64,000 nt of DNA from Sphaerotilus hippei (GCF_003201595.1 NZ_QJJS01000016.1:39224-103223), one strand, 5' to 3'. Shown: positions 27,392-38,300, counted from the stretch's first letter. Notes: generated by a model from the letters alone, not told the origin. Made by a program: numbers and translations.

Positions 27392-29607
27392 GCGCCCTCC
27401 GCGAGGTCGCCGTAGCGCCAGTCGCCTCCGGCCTGCAGCACCCCGTCGGGCACGGCGGGCGACTGCTCCGGCACGCCGCGCAGCGCACGCTCCATGAAGC
27501 TGATCCAGATCGGCAGCGACAGGCCGCCGCCGGACTCGCGGCTGCCCAGGCTGCGCGGCTCGTCGTAGCCCATCCACACCACGGCGACCAGGCCGGGCTG
27601 GAAGCCGGCGAACCAGGCATCGACCGCATCGTTGGTCGTGCCGGTCTTGCCGTACAGGTCACTGCGCCGGAGCTGGGCCTGCGCCCGGGCGGCGGTGCCG
27701 CTGCGGGTGACCTCCTGCAGCAGACTGTCGGTGATGAAGACGTTGCGCGCGGGCACGACCCGCAGGTCCTCGCCCAGCGCCGGGGCCGGCGGGGTCTCGA
27801 ACAGCGTGCGGCCCTGCGCATCGGTGATGCGCTCGATCACCAGCGGGTCGACCCGGTGGCCGCCGTTGGCCAGCACGGCATAGGCGCCGGCCAGCTGCAG
27901 CGGCGTCGTGCTGCCGGCCCCGAGCGCGAAGGTCAGGTTGTCGGGCTGGCGTGCGGCGTCGAAGCCGTAGCGGCTGACCCACTGGCGGGCGTCGGGCAGG
28001 CCGACGTGCTGCAGCAGCCGGATGCTCACCAGGTTCTTCGAGCGGGCCAGGGCCTGCCTCAGCGTCAGCGGCCCGTCGAAGCGGCCGTCGGAGTTCTGCG
28101 GGTCCCAGCCTTCTTGGCCCGGCAGGTTCAGCGGCGCGTCGTTGATCAGCGTCGTGGGCATCACGCCGTGTTCCAGCGCGGCCGAGTACAGGAAGGGCTT
28201 GAAGCTCGAGCCCGGCTGGCGCCAGGCCTGGGTGACATGGTTGAACTGCTGGCGGGTGAAGTCGAAGCCCCCCACCATCGCGCGCACCCGGCCGGTGGCG
28301 GGGTCGAGCGCGACGAACGCGCCCTGGACCTCGGGCCACTGGCTGATGGCCCAGCCGCCGCGCGGCTGCTGCACCACCCGGATGACCGCGCCCCGGCCCA
28401 GGGCCAGCGGCGCGGCGGCCTTGGCGCCCAGCGCGGGCAGCGCCCAGCGCAGGCCCTCGCCGCTCAGGCGGATCAGCTCGCCGCTGGCCAGCTGGGCCTG
28501 CACCTCGCGCGGGCTGGCGCGCAGCACCAGCGCCACGCGCAGCTCGGCGTCATCGCGGTGGTCCCTGAGGATCTGCGCCACCTGCGGGCTGCCGGCCTCG
28601 AGGTCGTCGGGCAGCTCTTCCACCGCCTCGGGGCCGCGCCAGGTCTGGCGGTGGTCGAAGTCGAGCACCCCGCGGCGCAGCGCCGCCCAGGCGGCCTGCT
28701 GGTCGGTCGACACCAGCGAGGTGTAGACCCGGAAGCCTTCGGTGTAGGCCCGCTCGCCATAGCGCTCGAACACCGCGCGGCGCGCCATCTCGGCCACGTG
28801 CTCGGCATGCACCTCGACCTGCAGCCTGGAGCGGATGACCAGCTTCTCGGCCCGGGCCGCGTCGTGTTCGGCCTGGCTGATGACCCCTTCGGACAGCATG
28901 CGCGCGAGCACCACCTGCTGGCGCGTGGTCGCCCGCGCCAGGTTGCTGATCGGGTTGGCGTAGGCCGGGTTCTGCGGCAGGCCGGCGAGCATCGCCGACT
29001 CGGCGATCGACAGCCGGTCCAGCGGCTTGCCGAAATAGACCTGGGCGGCCGCCCCGAAGCCGTAGGCCCGGTGCCCCAGGTAGATCTGGTTCATGTAGAG
29101 CTCGAGGATCTGGTCCTTGTCGAGCTGCTGCTCGATCTTCAGCGCGAGCAGCGCCTCCTTGAACTTGCGCTCGAAGGTGCGGCGCGAGGACAGGAAGAAG
29201 TTGCGCGCCACCTGCTGGGTGATGGTGGAGGCGCCCTGGCGCATGCCGCCCGTCAGCGCGGCCACCACCGCCCGGGCGATGCCGATCGGGTCCAGCCCGT
29301 GGTGTTCGCGGAAGCGGCTGTCCTCGACCGCCAGCAGCGCGTCCTGCATGCGCTCGGGGATGGCGCCGATGGGCAGGTACTGGCGGCGTTCGGAGCCGAA
29401 CTGCGCGATCTCCACGCCGTCGCGCGTGTACACCTGCAACGGCAGCCGGGGCTGGTAGTCGGTCACCTTGTCGAGGGCCGGCAGCTGCGGGTAGATCACC
29501 GCCGCGGCGATGCCCAGCAGCAGGACCAGCAGGGCCAGGGCGGCCCCGGCCAGCATCAGCCAGCGGCGCAGGAGGCGACCAGCGCCGTCAGGATCAGTGG
29601 TGGCCAT
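27283..29607 (-). CDS. mrcA: Class A penicillin-binding protein 1A
   Basis: A 774-residue bifunctional peptidoglycan synthase anchored in the inner membrane by one N-terminal helix (about 13-38). The glycosyltransferase domain shows VEDSRFREHHGLD and GASTITQQVARN. The transpeptidase domain shows the active-site serine in GSSFKPF, SKNL and KTGTTNDA. An OB-like insert lies between the domains. The C-terminal tail, after about residue 720, is rich in Ala, Pro and Glu and is the part that overlaps the EAL gene. A shorter functional C-terminus would cost the enzyme little. Confidence 0.95.
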   Translation of the reverse strand: MATTDPDGAGRLLRRWLMLAGAALALLVLLLGIAAAVIYPQLPALDKVTDYQPRLPLQVYTRDGVEIAQFGSERRQYLPIGAIPERMQDALLAVEDSRFREHHGLDPIGIARAVVAALTGGMRQGASTITQQVARNFFLSSRRTFERKFKEALLALKIEQQLDKDQILELYMNQIYLGHRAYGFGAAAQVYFGKPLDRLSIAESAMLAGLPQNPAYANPISNLARATTRQQVVLARMLSEGVISQAEHDAARAEKLVIRSRLQVEVHAEHVAEMARRAVFERYGERAYTEGFRVYTSLVSTDQQAAWAALRRGVLDFDHRQTWRGPEAVEELPDDLEAGSPQVAQILRDHRDDAELRVALVLRASPREVQAQLASGELIRLSGEGLRWALPALGAKAAAPLALGRGAVIRVVQQPRGGWAISQWPEVQGAFVALDPATGRVRAMVGGFDFTRQQFNHVTQAWRQPGSSFKPFLYSAALEHGVMPTTLINDAPLNLPGQEGWDPQNSDGRFDGPLTLRQALARSKNLVSIRLLQHVGLPDARQWVSRYGFDAARQPDNLTFALGAGSTTPLQLAGAYAVLANGGHRVDPLVIERITDAQGRTLFETPPAPALGEDLRVVPARNVFITDSLLQEVTRSGTAARAQAQLRRSDLYGKTGTTNDAVDAWFAGFQPGLVAVVWMGYDEPRSLGSRESGGGLSLPIWISFMERALRGVPEQSPAVPDGVLQAGGDWRYGDLAEGAYVSAIGLEPAAAVPAPPAEEAASTPATSVAPASTP

Positions 29608-29702
29608 CTCGGGGTCCGGTAGACAGGAGCGGCATTATGAAGTGGACCCGCGGGGTCACGGGCCCGGTTTCCCGCATGACGGCGTTTCGTTCGGGGTTCA
29701 AC

Positions 29703-29732
29703 TTGTGGCCTAATCCGGGGTTCGAATATTTT
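29703..29732 (+). promoter_or_regulatory. Candidate promoter for the 55-residue protein
   Basis: TTGTGG (29703-29708) is followed after 17 bases by ATATTT, or after 18 by TATTTT, in an A+T-rich island between two divergent genes. The downstream leader is very short, about 15-20 bases to the ATG at 29754. Moderate match only. Confidence 0.35.
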
Positions 29733-29753
29733 TACCGTCCACCGGAGCCACTC

Positions 29754-29921
29754 ATGGGCAACAAGATCAAGACCGAAGCCGACCGCGTCGCCACGCCGCG
29801 TCCTCCCGCACCCGTGGGCGTCGCCTACACCGCTGGCCGTGGCCAGAAGGTCAGCCTGGAGCGTGGTTCGCACACCCGCAGCAAGAAGAACCCGGGCAAG
29901 CGCGCCAAGAAGGGCGGCTGA
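29754..29921 (+). CDS. Small highly basic protein, 55 aa, unknown function
   Basis: The ATG at 29754 has GGAG 6 bases upstream, a better start than the upstream in-frame codon at 29637. The product starts MGNKIKTEADRVATPRPPAP and ends in a Lys/Arg-rich tail (RSKKNPGKRAKKGG), which suggests nucleic-acid or ribosome association. It has no hydrophobic segment or signal. An A+T-rich candidate promoter precedes it and it is divergent from mrcA. I do not recognise a family. Confidence 0.6.
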   Translation: MGNKIKTEADRVATPRPPAPVGVAYTAGRGQKVSLERGSHTRSKKNPGKRAKKGG

Positions 29922-30033
29922 GCTTGACTTGCCGCAGGCGAGGCTGACCCTGTCGGCCCCTGCGCACCCCAGGGCGGCCTCGACGGCCGTCTTGTCGTTT
30001 CTGGACCCGATTTCCTGCCCGTAGTCGCCGACC

Positions 30034-31725
30034 ATGCTGCGCATCACCGAACTCCGTCTGCCGCTGAACCATCCGCAGGACGCGCTGCGGCCCGCGATCG
30101 TGGCGCGGCTGGGCCTGCGCAGCGACGCGGACCTGACCGGCCACACCGTCTTCCGGCGCGCCTACGACGCGCGCAAGAAGAGCGCGGTGGTGCTGATCTA
30201 CACCGTCGACTGCGAGCTGGCCGACGAGGCCGAGGTGCTGCAGCGCCTGGCCGGTGACGCGCATGTGCGACCCAGCCCGGACACGAGCTACCACTTCGTC
30301 GCCCGGGCGCCGGCCGACTTCCACGCCAGCGGCGAGCGCCTGCGCCCGCTGGTGATCGGCTTCGGGCCCTGCGGCCTGTTCGCCGCGCTGATCCTGGCCC
30401 AGATGGGCCTGCGGCCGATCGTGCTCGAGCGCGGCAAGCAGGTGCGCGAGCGCACCAAGGACACCTGGGGCCTGTGGCGCCAGGGCGTGCTGACGCCCGA
30501 ATCGAACGTGCAGTTCGGCGAGGGCGGGGCAGGCACGTTCTCCGACGGCAAGCTGTGGAGCCAGATCAGCGATCCGCGCCACCTGACCCGCAAGGTGCTG
30601 ACCGAATTCGTCAAGGCCGGCGCGCCCGAGGAGATCCTCTACGTCAGCAAGCCGCACATCGGCACCTTCCGTCTGGTCAGCATGATCGAGAAGATGCGCG
30701 CCGACATCGAGGCGCTGGGGGGCGAGATCCGCTTCCAGCAGCAGGTCACCGACCTGCTGATCGAGGGCGATGAAGGACAGCGCCACGTGCGCGGGGTCAC
30801 GCTGGCCTCGGGCGAGCAGATCCGCGCCGACCAGGTCGTGCTGGCCCTGGGCCACAGCGCGCGCGACACCTTCGAGATGCTGCACCGGCGCGGCGTGATG
30901 ATGGAGGCCAAGCCCTTCTCGATCGGCTACCGCATCGAACACCCGCAGAGCGTGATCGACCAGGCCCGCTTCGGCCCCAACGCGGGCCACCCGATCCTCG
31001 GCGCGGCCGACTACAAGCTGGTGCACCACGCCCGCAACGGCCGCTCGGTCTACAGCTTCTGCATGTGCCCGGGCGGCACGGTGGTGGCGGCCACGTCCGA
31101 GCCCGAGCGGGTCGTCACCAACGGCATGAGCCAGTACTCGCGCAACGAGCGCAATGCCAACGCCGGCATCGTGGTGGGCATCTCGCCGCAGGACTACCGC
31201 CAGGACGGTCTCGGCGAAGGGCCGGTCAACCCGCTCGACGGCATGGCCTTCCAGCGCCTGTGGGAGTCGCGGGCCTACGAGCTGGGCGGCGGCGGCTACG
31301 TCGCGCCGGGCCAGCTGGTGGGGGACTTCATCAAGAACCAGCGCGGCCCGCGCTCCGGCCAGGCCTTCGGCCGCGTGCTGCCCTCGTACAAGCCCGGGGT
31401 GAACCTGACCGACCTGTCCGAGCCCGGCCGCGCCAGCCTGCCCGACTACGCGCTGGCGGCGATCCGCGAGGCCCTGCCGGCCTTCGAGCGCCAGATCAAG
31501 GGCTTCTCGATGGCCGACGCGGTGCTGACCGGCGTCGAGACCCGCACCTCCTCGCCGCTGCGCATCAACCGCGGCCGCGACCACCAGAGCCTGAACGTGC
31601 GGGGCCTGTACCCGGCGGGCGAAGGTGCCGGTTATGCGGGCGGCATCATGTCGGCCGGCGTCGACGGCATCGAGGCCGCCGAGGCCTTGGGCGTCCAGCT
31701 GCTGGGCCCGGCCGCCAGCCGCTGA
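30034..31725 (+). CDS. FAD-dependent dehydrogenase, COG2509-like
   Basis: A 563-residue cytosolic flavoprotein. A small N-terminal domain (1-95, LRITELRLPLNHP) is typical of the COG2509 family. It is followed by a dinucleotide-binding fold with GFGPCGLFAALILAQ, the FAD-contact segment (NVQFGEGGAGTFSDGKL) and a C-terminal FAD segment (GLYPAGEGAGYAGGI). The substrate of this widespread family is unknown. There is no signal peptide. It stands alone, 112 bases after the small basic protein. Confidence 0.9.
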   Translation: MLRITELRLPLNHPQDALRPAIVARLGLRSDADLTGHTVFRRAYDARKKSAVVLIYTVDCELADEAEVLQRLAGDAHVRPSPDTSYHFVARAPADFHASGERLRPLVIGFGPCGLFAALILAQMGLRPIVLERGKQVRERTKDTWGLWRQGVLTPESNVQFGEGGAGTFSDGKLWSQISDPRHLTRKVLTEFVKAGAPEEILYVSKPHIGTFRLVSMIEKMRADIEALGGEIRFQQQVTDLLIEGDEGQRHVRGVTLASGEQIRADQVVLALGHSARDTFEMLHRRGVMMEAKPFSIGYRIEHPQSVIDQARFGPNAGHPILGAADYKLVHHARNGRSVYSFCMCPGGTVVAATSEPERVVTNGMSQYSRNERNANAGIVVGISPQDYRQDGLGEGPVNPLDGMAFQRLWESRAYELGGGGYVAPGQLVGDFIKNQRGPRSGQAFGRVLPSYKPGVNLTDLSEPGRASLPDYALAAIREALPAFERQIKGFSMADAVLTGVETRTSSPLRINRGRDHQSLNVRGLYPAGEGAGYAGGIMSAGVDGIEAAEALGVQLLGPAASR

Positions 31726-31797
31726 AGACCGGCCGCCACTGCGGCGATCCTGGCCCGGCAGGGGAGGGATCCGCCTGCGGTCACCCAGGTTACGAAT

Positions 31798-31811
31798 TTG
31801 CCATTTCGCAA
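31798..31811. promoter_or_regulatory. Near-palindrome TTGCCATTTCGCAA upstream of the four-gene cluster
   Basis: TTGCCA and TCGCAA flank a 2-base centre, so the outer TTGC/GCAA arms pair perfectly. The element lies in a locally A+T-rich patch of the 238-base gap before the cluster of giant unknown genes, with a weak TATCGT -10-like hexamer at 31819. It may be an operator or part of a promoter; I see no second copy nearby. Confidence 0.25.
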
Positions 31812-31963
31812 GTTTGTGTATCGTTTCATTCCGGACGGAAAGAGCACGCGCATGATGCGCCGTGATCTGAAGCCGTCTCGCCGATGACGTGCATCCGGGC
31901 CTGCGGCCCCTGCATCGGACAGCACCGCTTCGCACGGTCGCGGGTCCGGACAGGGAGCAGCGC

Positions 31964-34900
31964 ATGGCCGACATGGCATTCGAGCGGGTTCACGCATGGT
32001 TCGTGCAAGCGGTCGAGCGATCGCTGGACGACGTGGCGGACGTGGCGCAGCGGGACCTGCTGCGCAAGGTGCTCTGGAGCCTGGCCGATCCGGTCGACCC
32101 GGCGGTGGCGCCTCCACCGGCCTTGCCCGGCGCCTTCCGGCAGCCGGGGGTGTCCGGCCGATCGTTGTCGATCGCGGCGATCGTCGTCGGCGAGGCCCTC
32201 GTCGCGATCGATCCGCTGAAGACGGCGATCGCCGCCATCGCCGGGGGCCAGCTCGGCGAGGCCAGGGAGGCGATCCGCTCGCTGATCGAGCAGATCCGCC
32301 GCGCCGCCGGCGGCGCCCGTGTCCACCCGAGCGCCTTCGGCCTGGGCAAGCTGCTGCTGACGCTGTCGCGTGACGTGCTGGCTGCGCTGCCCGGCGATGC
32401 GAGCGTGCCCCGCGCCCGCCAGCTGGCCCGGCTGGTCGATGCCGATCCAGCCCGCCTGATGCGCACCTCGTCGACGCTCGGGGTGCAGACGCTGCTGCTC
32501 GGCGCGGTGCTCGACAAGGCCTTCGCCGACGATCCCGCCACCCAGCTCAAGGACTGGGCCGACTTCGTCGCCGGCAGCGCCTTCGGCGTGGCCGCCGCGC
32601 AGATGCCCCGCTTCACGCTGGTCGAGTCCCCCCCGCAGCCCGGCAGCACCGGGCAGCTGGAGATCACCGGCTTCGACCCCGCCCGGGGCGTGCGTTTCCT
32701 GATGGGGGTCGACCTGCAGCGGCAGATGACCGAAGGTGAGCACCAGCTCACGCTCGATCTGAAGGCCCGCGGCGGGCTGCAGGTGCGCTGGGACGCCGGC
32801 CAGCCACCGGTCAGCGAGGACCCGGCCCGGCCGCTGGGCATGGCGCTGGGGCTCACGCTGAAGGCCGCCTCCGGCGACGCCGGCGTGTTCGGCCTCCAGG
32901 TGCCGGCCGATCACCCGGTGGTGCGTTTCCAGCTCGACGAGCTCGGTGCTGGCCTGCGGCTGGAGCGGCCGCCCGGCCAGGCCCAGCTGGCCCCGTCGGT
33001 GACGCTGAAGTTCAAGGGCGGCAAGCTGATCCTCGACATCGACCAGATCGACCCCACGCTGCTCGGTGCGGTGCTGGGCCACCGGATCGAGGTGGCCTTC
33101 GACATCGAGGCGCTGGCCGATGGCGCCGGCGGACTGCGCCTGAAGGACGGCAACGGCCTGCGGGTCAACCTGCCGATCGACCGCCTGCCCGCCGGGCCGT
33201 TCGACCTGCAGCTCATCACGCTGGCGCTCGAGCCCAAGGACGACTTCGCCCGCCTGGAGGCCGAGCTGTCGATCTCCTGCGCGCTGCAGCTCGGGCCGTT
33301 CAGCGCCTCGGTCGAGCGCATCGGCGCGCGGCTGCAGATCGTCACGGCCGACGGCAGCACGACGCTGGCCCTCAAGCCGCCCACCGGCATGGGCCTGTCG
33401 CTGGCCGGCGGGCCGATCCAGGGCGGCGGCTTCCTGTCGCTGGACTTCGAGGCCGGCGAGTACAAGGGGGCGCTGGAGCTGAAGATCGCCGGCATCGGCG
33501 TCAAGGCGCTGGGCCTGCTCAACACCCGCCGCCCGGGCGGGCAGTGGTCGCTGCTGCTGCTGATCTTCGGCAACTTCCCGCCCATCCAGCTGTCCTGGGG
33601 TTTCGTGCTGACCGGCGTGGGCGGCCTGATCGGCGTGCAGCACACGACCGACACCGGCGCGATGGCCCGCGAGCTGGGCAACGGCGGGCTCGACGCGGTG
33701 CTGTTCCCGAAGGACGTGGCCGGCAACGCGCCGCAGATCTTCCAGACCCTGTCGACGCTGTTCCCGTTCAAGCCGGGTGGCTTCGTGCTCGGGCCGATGC
33801 TGGAGGTGGGCTGGGGCACGCCGACGCTGGTGTCGCTGCGCATGGGCGTGCTGATCGAGGCCAGCCAGATCGCCATCCTGGGCCAGCTGGTGATCCAGAT
33901 CCCGCCGCTGGTGGACAAGCAGCTGGCCATCGTGCTGCTGCAGCTGGATTTCGTCGGCAGCATCGTCTTCGATCCGTTCAAGATCGCCTTCGACGGCAAG
34001 CTGCGGGACTCGCGGGTCGCGCTGATCTCGATCACCGGCCAGTTCGCCTTCCGCGCGGTGTTCGGCGACAAGCCGACCTTCCTGATCTCCGCCGGCGGTT
34101 TCCATCCCCGTTTCGCCGACATCCCGCCCGACGTGCCGATGCCTTTCGACCGCATCGGCGCGGGGTTCTCGATCGGCATCATCGGCATCAGCATCAAGGG
34201 TTATTTCGCGATCACCGCCGCCACCGTGCAGGGCGGCTTCGAGGTCAAGGTCTGGGGCGACGTCGGCGTGGCCTCCTTCGACGCCGGCCTGGGCTTCGAC
34301 GCGATCTGCTACCTGCAGCCGCGCTTCTGTTTCGATGTCGAGTTCCGTGCCTGGGCCCATGCCGAGGTCTTCGGCATCGGGCTGGGGGTCAGCCTGCGCG
34401 GGCTGCTGCAGGGGCCCGGGCGCTGGCGCATCCGCGGTGAGGCCTCGGTCGACCTGGGCTTCTTCGGCAGCGTCGACGTCGACTTCGACGAGGCCTGGGG
34501 CGAGGACACCGACACCCCGCTGGTCACCGAGAACGCCTTCGCCCTGCTGGTGGGCGAAGCCGGCAAGCGGGACAACTGGAGCGTGCAGCTGCCTTCGGGC
34601 GACGAGAGCTGCATCACCGTGGCCCGCCGCGAAGGCGAGAGCGATGCGCTGGCCCATCCGATGGCCTCGCTGACCTTCACGCAGCGCCGCGTGCCGCTGA
34701 ACCGCACGCTCGACAAGGTCAACGAGGCCCGGGTGGCGGGCTCGCGCCAGCTGGCCGTCAGCGGGGTCACCTTCGACGGCCTGCCGGTGCCGGCCGCCCG
34801 CAGCCGCCAGCGCGAGCAGTTCGCGGCCAGCCAGTTCTTCAAGGTCTCCGACGACGACAAGCTCACCAAACCCTCGTTCGAGGCGATGGACGCGGGCGAG

Positions 34901-35326
34901 AAGTTCCATTTCGACGAGTTCGAGTTCGGCCCGGTGCAGAGCGCCCCGGTCGACTGGGAGACCCGGGACCTGAGCCCGCAGCCGGGCGGGCTCGGCCACC
35001 TGGGCCTGCTGGCCGACATGCTGCAGTCGCATCACCTGTCGGTGCTGCATCCGGGGGCGACGGACTGGATGGTCACCACCGGTGCGGTCGCGCGCAGCGG
35101 CCTGCGCGGTCTCGACCGCATGCTGCCGGCCGACCGGGCCCCGCTGAGCGTGGCCGATGCCGTGCCCATGGTGGTGACGGCCCGGGCCGACCAGGGCGCC
35201 CGGGTCGCCGCGGTACAGGCCGGCACCTGGGCGGCGACCCAGGCCTTGCAGGGCCGTGCGGGCAGTGGCGTGCAGGCCCGCCAGTGGCAGGTGGTCGAGC
35301 TGCACGAGCTGGTCGGCACCCTCTGA
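31964..35326 (+). CDS. Large DUF6603-like protein, 1120 aa, unknown function (gene 1 of 4)
   Basis: The ATG at 31964 has GGGAG 6 bases upstream; the longer frame from 31889 lacks one. The middle of the protein (about 500-830) resembles the DUF6603 family, with GVGGLIGVQHTTDT, a VLFPKDVAGNAPQI segment and MLEVGWGTPTLVSL. This part consists of long alternating beta strands rich in Gly and Phe. A helical N-terminal region (1-190) and a C-terminal region ending in RQWQVVELHELVGTL flank it. No signal peptide or transmembrane helix is evident despite the strand-rich core, so it is probably cytoplasmic or exported by an unknown route. It leads a tightly packed four-gene unit. The DUF6603 assignment is from memory of the family pattern. 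Confidence 0.7.
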   Translation: MADMAFERVHAWFVQAVERSLDDVADVAQRDLLRKVLWSLADPVDPAVAPPPALPGAFRQPGVSGRSLSIAAIVVGEALVAIDPLKTAIAAIAGGQLGEAREAIRSLIEQIRRAAGGARVHPSAFGLGKLLLTLSRDVLAALPGDASVPRARQLARLVDADPARLMRTSSTLGVQTLLLGAVLDKAFADDPATQLKDWADFVAGSAFGVAAAQMPRFTLVESPPQPGSTGQLEITGFDPARGVRFLMGVDLQRQMTEGEHQLTLDLKARGGLQVRWDAGQPPVSEDPARPLGMALGLTLKAASGDAGVFGLQVPADHPVVRFQLDELGAGLRLERPPGQAQLAPSVTLKFKGGKLILDIDQIDPTLLGAVLGHRIEVAFDIEALADGAGGLRLKDGNGLRVNLPIDRLPAGPFDLQLITLALEPKDDFARLEAELSISCALQLGPFSASVERIGARLQIVTADGSTTLALKPPTGMGLSLAGGPIQGGGFLSLDFEAGEYKGALELKIAGIGVKALGLLNTRRPGGQWSLLLLIFGNFPPIQLSWGFVLTGVGGLIGVQHTTDTGAMARELGNGGLDAVLFPKDVAGNAPQIFQTLSTLFPFKPGGFVLGPMLEVGWGTPTLVSLRMGVLIEASQIAILGQLVIQIPPLVDKQLAIVLLQLDFVGSIVFDPFKIAFDGKLRDSRVALISITGQFAFRAVFGDKPTFLISAGGFHPRFADIPPDVPMPFDRIGAGFSIGIIGISIKGYFAITAATVQGGFEVKVWGDVGVASFDAGLGFDAICYLQPRFCFDVEFRAWAHAEVFGIGLGVSLRGLLQGPGRWRIRGEASVDLGFFGSVDVDFDEAWGEDTDTPLVTENAFALLVGEAGKRDNWSVQLPSGDESCITVARREGESDALAHPMASLTFTQRRVPLNRTLDKVNEARVAGSRQLAVSGVTFDGLPVPAARSRQREQFAASQFFKVSDDDKLTKPSFEAMDAGEKFHFDEFEFGPVQSAPVDWETRDLSPQPGGLGHLGLLADMLQSHHLSVLHPGATDWMVTTGAVARSGLRGLDRMLPADRAPLSVADAVPMVVTARADQGARVAAVQAGTWAATQALQGRAGSGVQARQWQVVELHELVGTL

Positions 35327-35336
35327 GGAGCATGTG

Positions 35337-38300
35337 ATGAGCAACCCGTCCGCCCACCTCGAGTACCAGTTCCTGCCCTGGGCCCGACGCGGCCTGGCCC
35401 GTGCGCACGCCAGCCAGCAGGTGCTCGGCCGACCGGTGCTGCCCACGGTCCAGGTCGGCCTGGTGCTGCAGGGCCGTGTCGGCGAGGACCACGACGACAC
35501 CGCCGGCATCGACCTGAAGATGCTCGGCCCGGCCGACGTGGTGGGGCTCGATCCCCGTGTCATCGTGCGGCTCGAGCCCCGGGCGAACCTGCACGATTTC
35601 GAACCCAACTACCTCGCCGCGATCGAGTTCGATCCCCCCGACCTGCCCTGGATGCTGACCCCGGCCCGGGCCGATGCGCGCCAGCGCCTGACGCCCTGGC
35701 TCACGCTGGTGGTGTTCAAGCGCAGCGAGGTCGACGAGCCGCGCCTGCGCACCGCCCGGCTGCTGCCGTCGGTGGTGCTGGAGCAGGCGGTGCCGCTGCC
35801 CGACCTGGGCGAGGCCTGGATGTGGGCCCATGCCCAGGTGCTGCACGACGGCACGTCCGGCGAGACGCCCGACCTCGCCGCCGGCCTGAAGCACCAGCCG
35901 ACCCGCAACCTGTCGCGCCTGATCTGCCCGCGGCGGCTGGAGCCCGACACCGCCTACGTCGCCTGCGTCGTGCCGGTGTTCGAGCAGGGACGGCGCGCCG
36001 GGCTGGGCCAGAAGGTCGCGCCCGACGAGACCCTGGCCTGGTCCTGGTCCGGGGCCCAGGCCTCGGGGCTGGAGCTGCCGCTCTACCACCACTGGAGCTT
36101 CTCGACCGGCCCGGCCGGTGACTTCGAGACGCTGGCCCGCCGCCTGAAAGCCCCGGCCGAGCAGGATCAGGCCACCCGCGAGGCCCTCGGCCGGCTCGGT
36201 CGGGCGCCCGTCGAGGTCGACGCGGACCTGCTGCTGCAGGACCCGGCCGTGCGCGCCGGGGGCCGCGAGGCGGTCCGGGCCGCATACCTGGCGCAGTACG
36301 AGGGGGCGATGCTCTCGCTCAAGCCCGGCATCCTGGCCGAGCCGGGGCAGAGCGAGCAGATCGCCGCCGACCTGGCGGCGCTGCTCAACGCGGGCGAGCT
36401 GCGGGCGCTGCGCAACCTGGCCCTGGAGGAGGAGGAGCAGGCCGCGCACGAGGTCACGCTGGTCGGCCCGCCCGTCTACGGCGCCTGGCATGCCCGGGCC
36501 CATGCGGTGAACCCGGCGCTGCGCAGCCGCTGGCTGCACGAGCTGAACCTGTCGGTGCCGCGGCGCCTGGCCGCCGGGGTCGGCACCCGCGTGGTGCAGG
36601 CCCACCAGGAGGATTTCATGCAGGCCGCGTGGCAGCAGATGGGCGACATCCTGAAGGCCGAGCGGCTGCTGAGCCTGGCCCATCTGTCGGTGCGCTCGCT
36701 GGGTCGCATCGTGCAGCGGCTGGAGCACCTGAGCCCGGAGCGGCGGCTGCAGTTCCTGGCCCCGGCCGCCTCGCGCATGATGCACACCGGCCAGCCCGGA
36801 CCGGCGCTGACGCTGTGGGGTTACCTGCGCACCACCAGCCTGCCCGACGCGGCGGCCGATCCGGCGATGCGCCGTGGCCTGGCCGCCGGCCGGGGCTGGA
36901 TGCGGCGAGCGGAGCCGGCGCCACGCGCGGTGCTGGGCACCGAGCTGACCCGCAGCTTCGCCAGCGTGGACCGGCTGGGCCGCCTGCTCGACGTCGCCCG
37001 TTTCCGGGTCGACGGCATCGGCGGCCTGCGCGCCCTGGAGGGGCTCGTGCTGCCGCAGGATCCGCAGGCCACCCTCGACGTGCCCGGCCTGGGCCTGCGG
37101 CTGCGCGTCGAGTCGCTGCAGGGCCTGCAGCAGGAGCAGCAGGCCCTGCGGGGCCTGAAACCCGAGGCCTACCGGCGACCGTCGGTCAGCGACAAGCTGG
37201 CCGCGGGGGTGCTGCTCGACCGCCACTGGAACCGCATCGACGAGCTGACGTCTGCGCTGGCCCGGGACGCGGCGGCCGGCGGGCCGGCACAGGCCGCCCC
37301 GGAGGCGCTGGACATCGCCGCCGGGCTGCTCGACGAAGGCCGGCTGCGGCCCGAAGGCGTGCTGCTGTCGGCCGTGCGCACCGACCGCGGCTTTTCGCTC
37401 GCCGCGCCCCAGGGGCTCAAGGTCGACGCCCGCAACGGTGCGCTGGAAGTCGCCAAGGCGCTGCGGTCGCCAGCCGGCCCGCGCGGCGCGCCGCTGGCCC
37501 GCGGGGTCAAGCCCGGGGCCATCGCCACCGTGGCGATCGCGGCGGTGCGCCGGCAGGGTCACCAGGCGCTGTTCAACACCTTGCCGGTGGGCACGCTCGC
37601 CCGCCCGGCCGACCCCGGGGCCCCACCGCAGCCGGTCGAGATCGGCCTGCGCCCCGGGGGCCGCTTCGACGCTCCGGCCGCCACGGTCGTCGGCCCGGCC
37701 GCGACCGGGCGGATCGGCGACCGCATCGGGATCACCGTCGTGCCCCCGGTGCACGACGCACCGACCCTCGACCGTTTCCGCCTCGCCTGGCGCGACCGCC
37801 TCGAGCGCGAGGCCGCACCGCGGCTGCCTCGCGCCATGCGCATCGAACCGGTGGCCTACCGGACCGACACGGTGGTCGCGGCCGCCACGCAGGCGCTGGA
37901 TGTCGCGCAGCAGGTGCCCCGGCGCATCAGCAGCCTGATCCAGCTGGCCGGCCAGTCGCTCGAGCTCGGCCGCGAGCAGCCCGGCCTGACCGCACGCCAG
38001 CTGGTCTCGATCGAGAAGTACGTGCTGCCGCCGTCGTTCGACCGGGTGATGGCCTACCCGCGCATCAGCGAGTCGCTCTACCTGAAGCTGGCCACGCTGG
38101 ACCGCAGCGCCTTCATGCCCGGCGTCGAGTCCATTCCGGACGATGCGATCCTGCTGCTCAAGACCAACCCGAAGTTCGTCGACGCCTTCCTGGTGGGCTG
38201 CAACCACGAGATGGGCCGTGAACTGCTGTGGCGCGGCTTCCCGACCGACCAGCGGGGCACGCCCTTCCAGCGCTTCTGGCCCGCCTTCGACCCGGCGACC

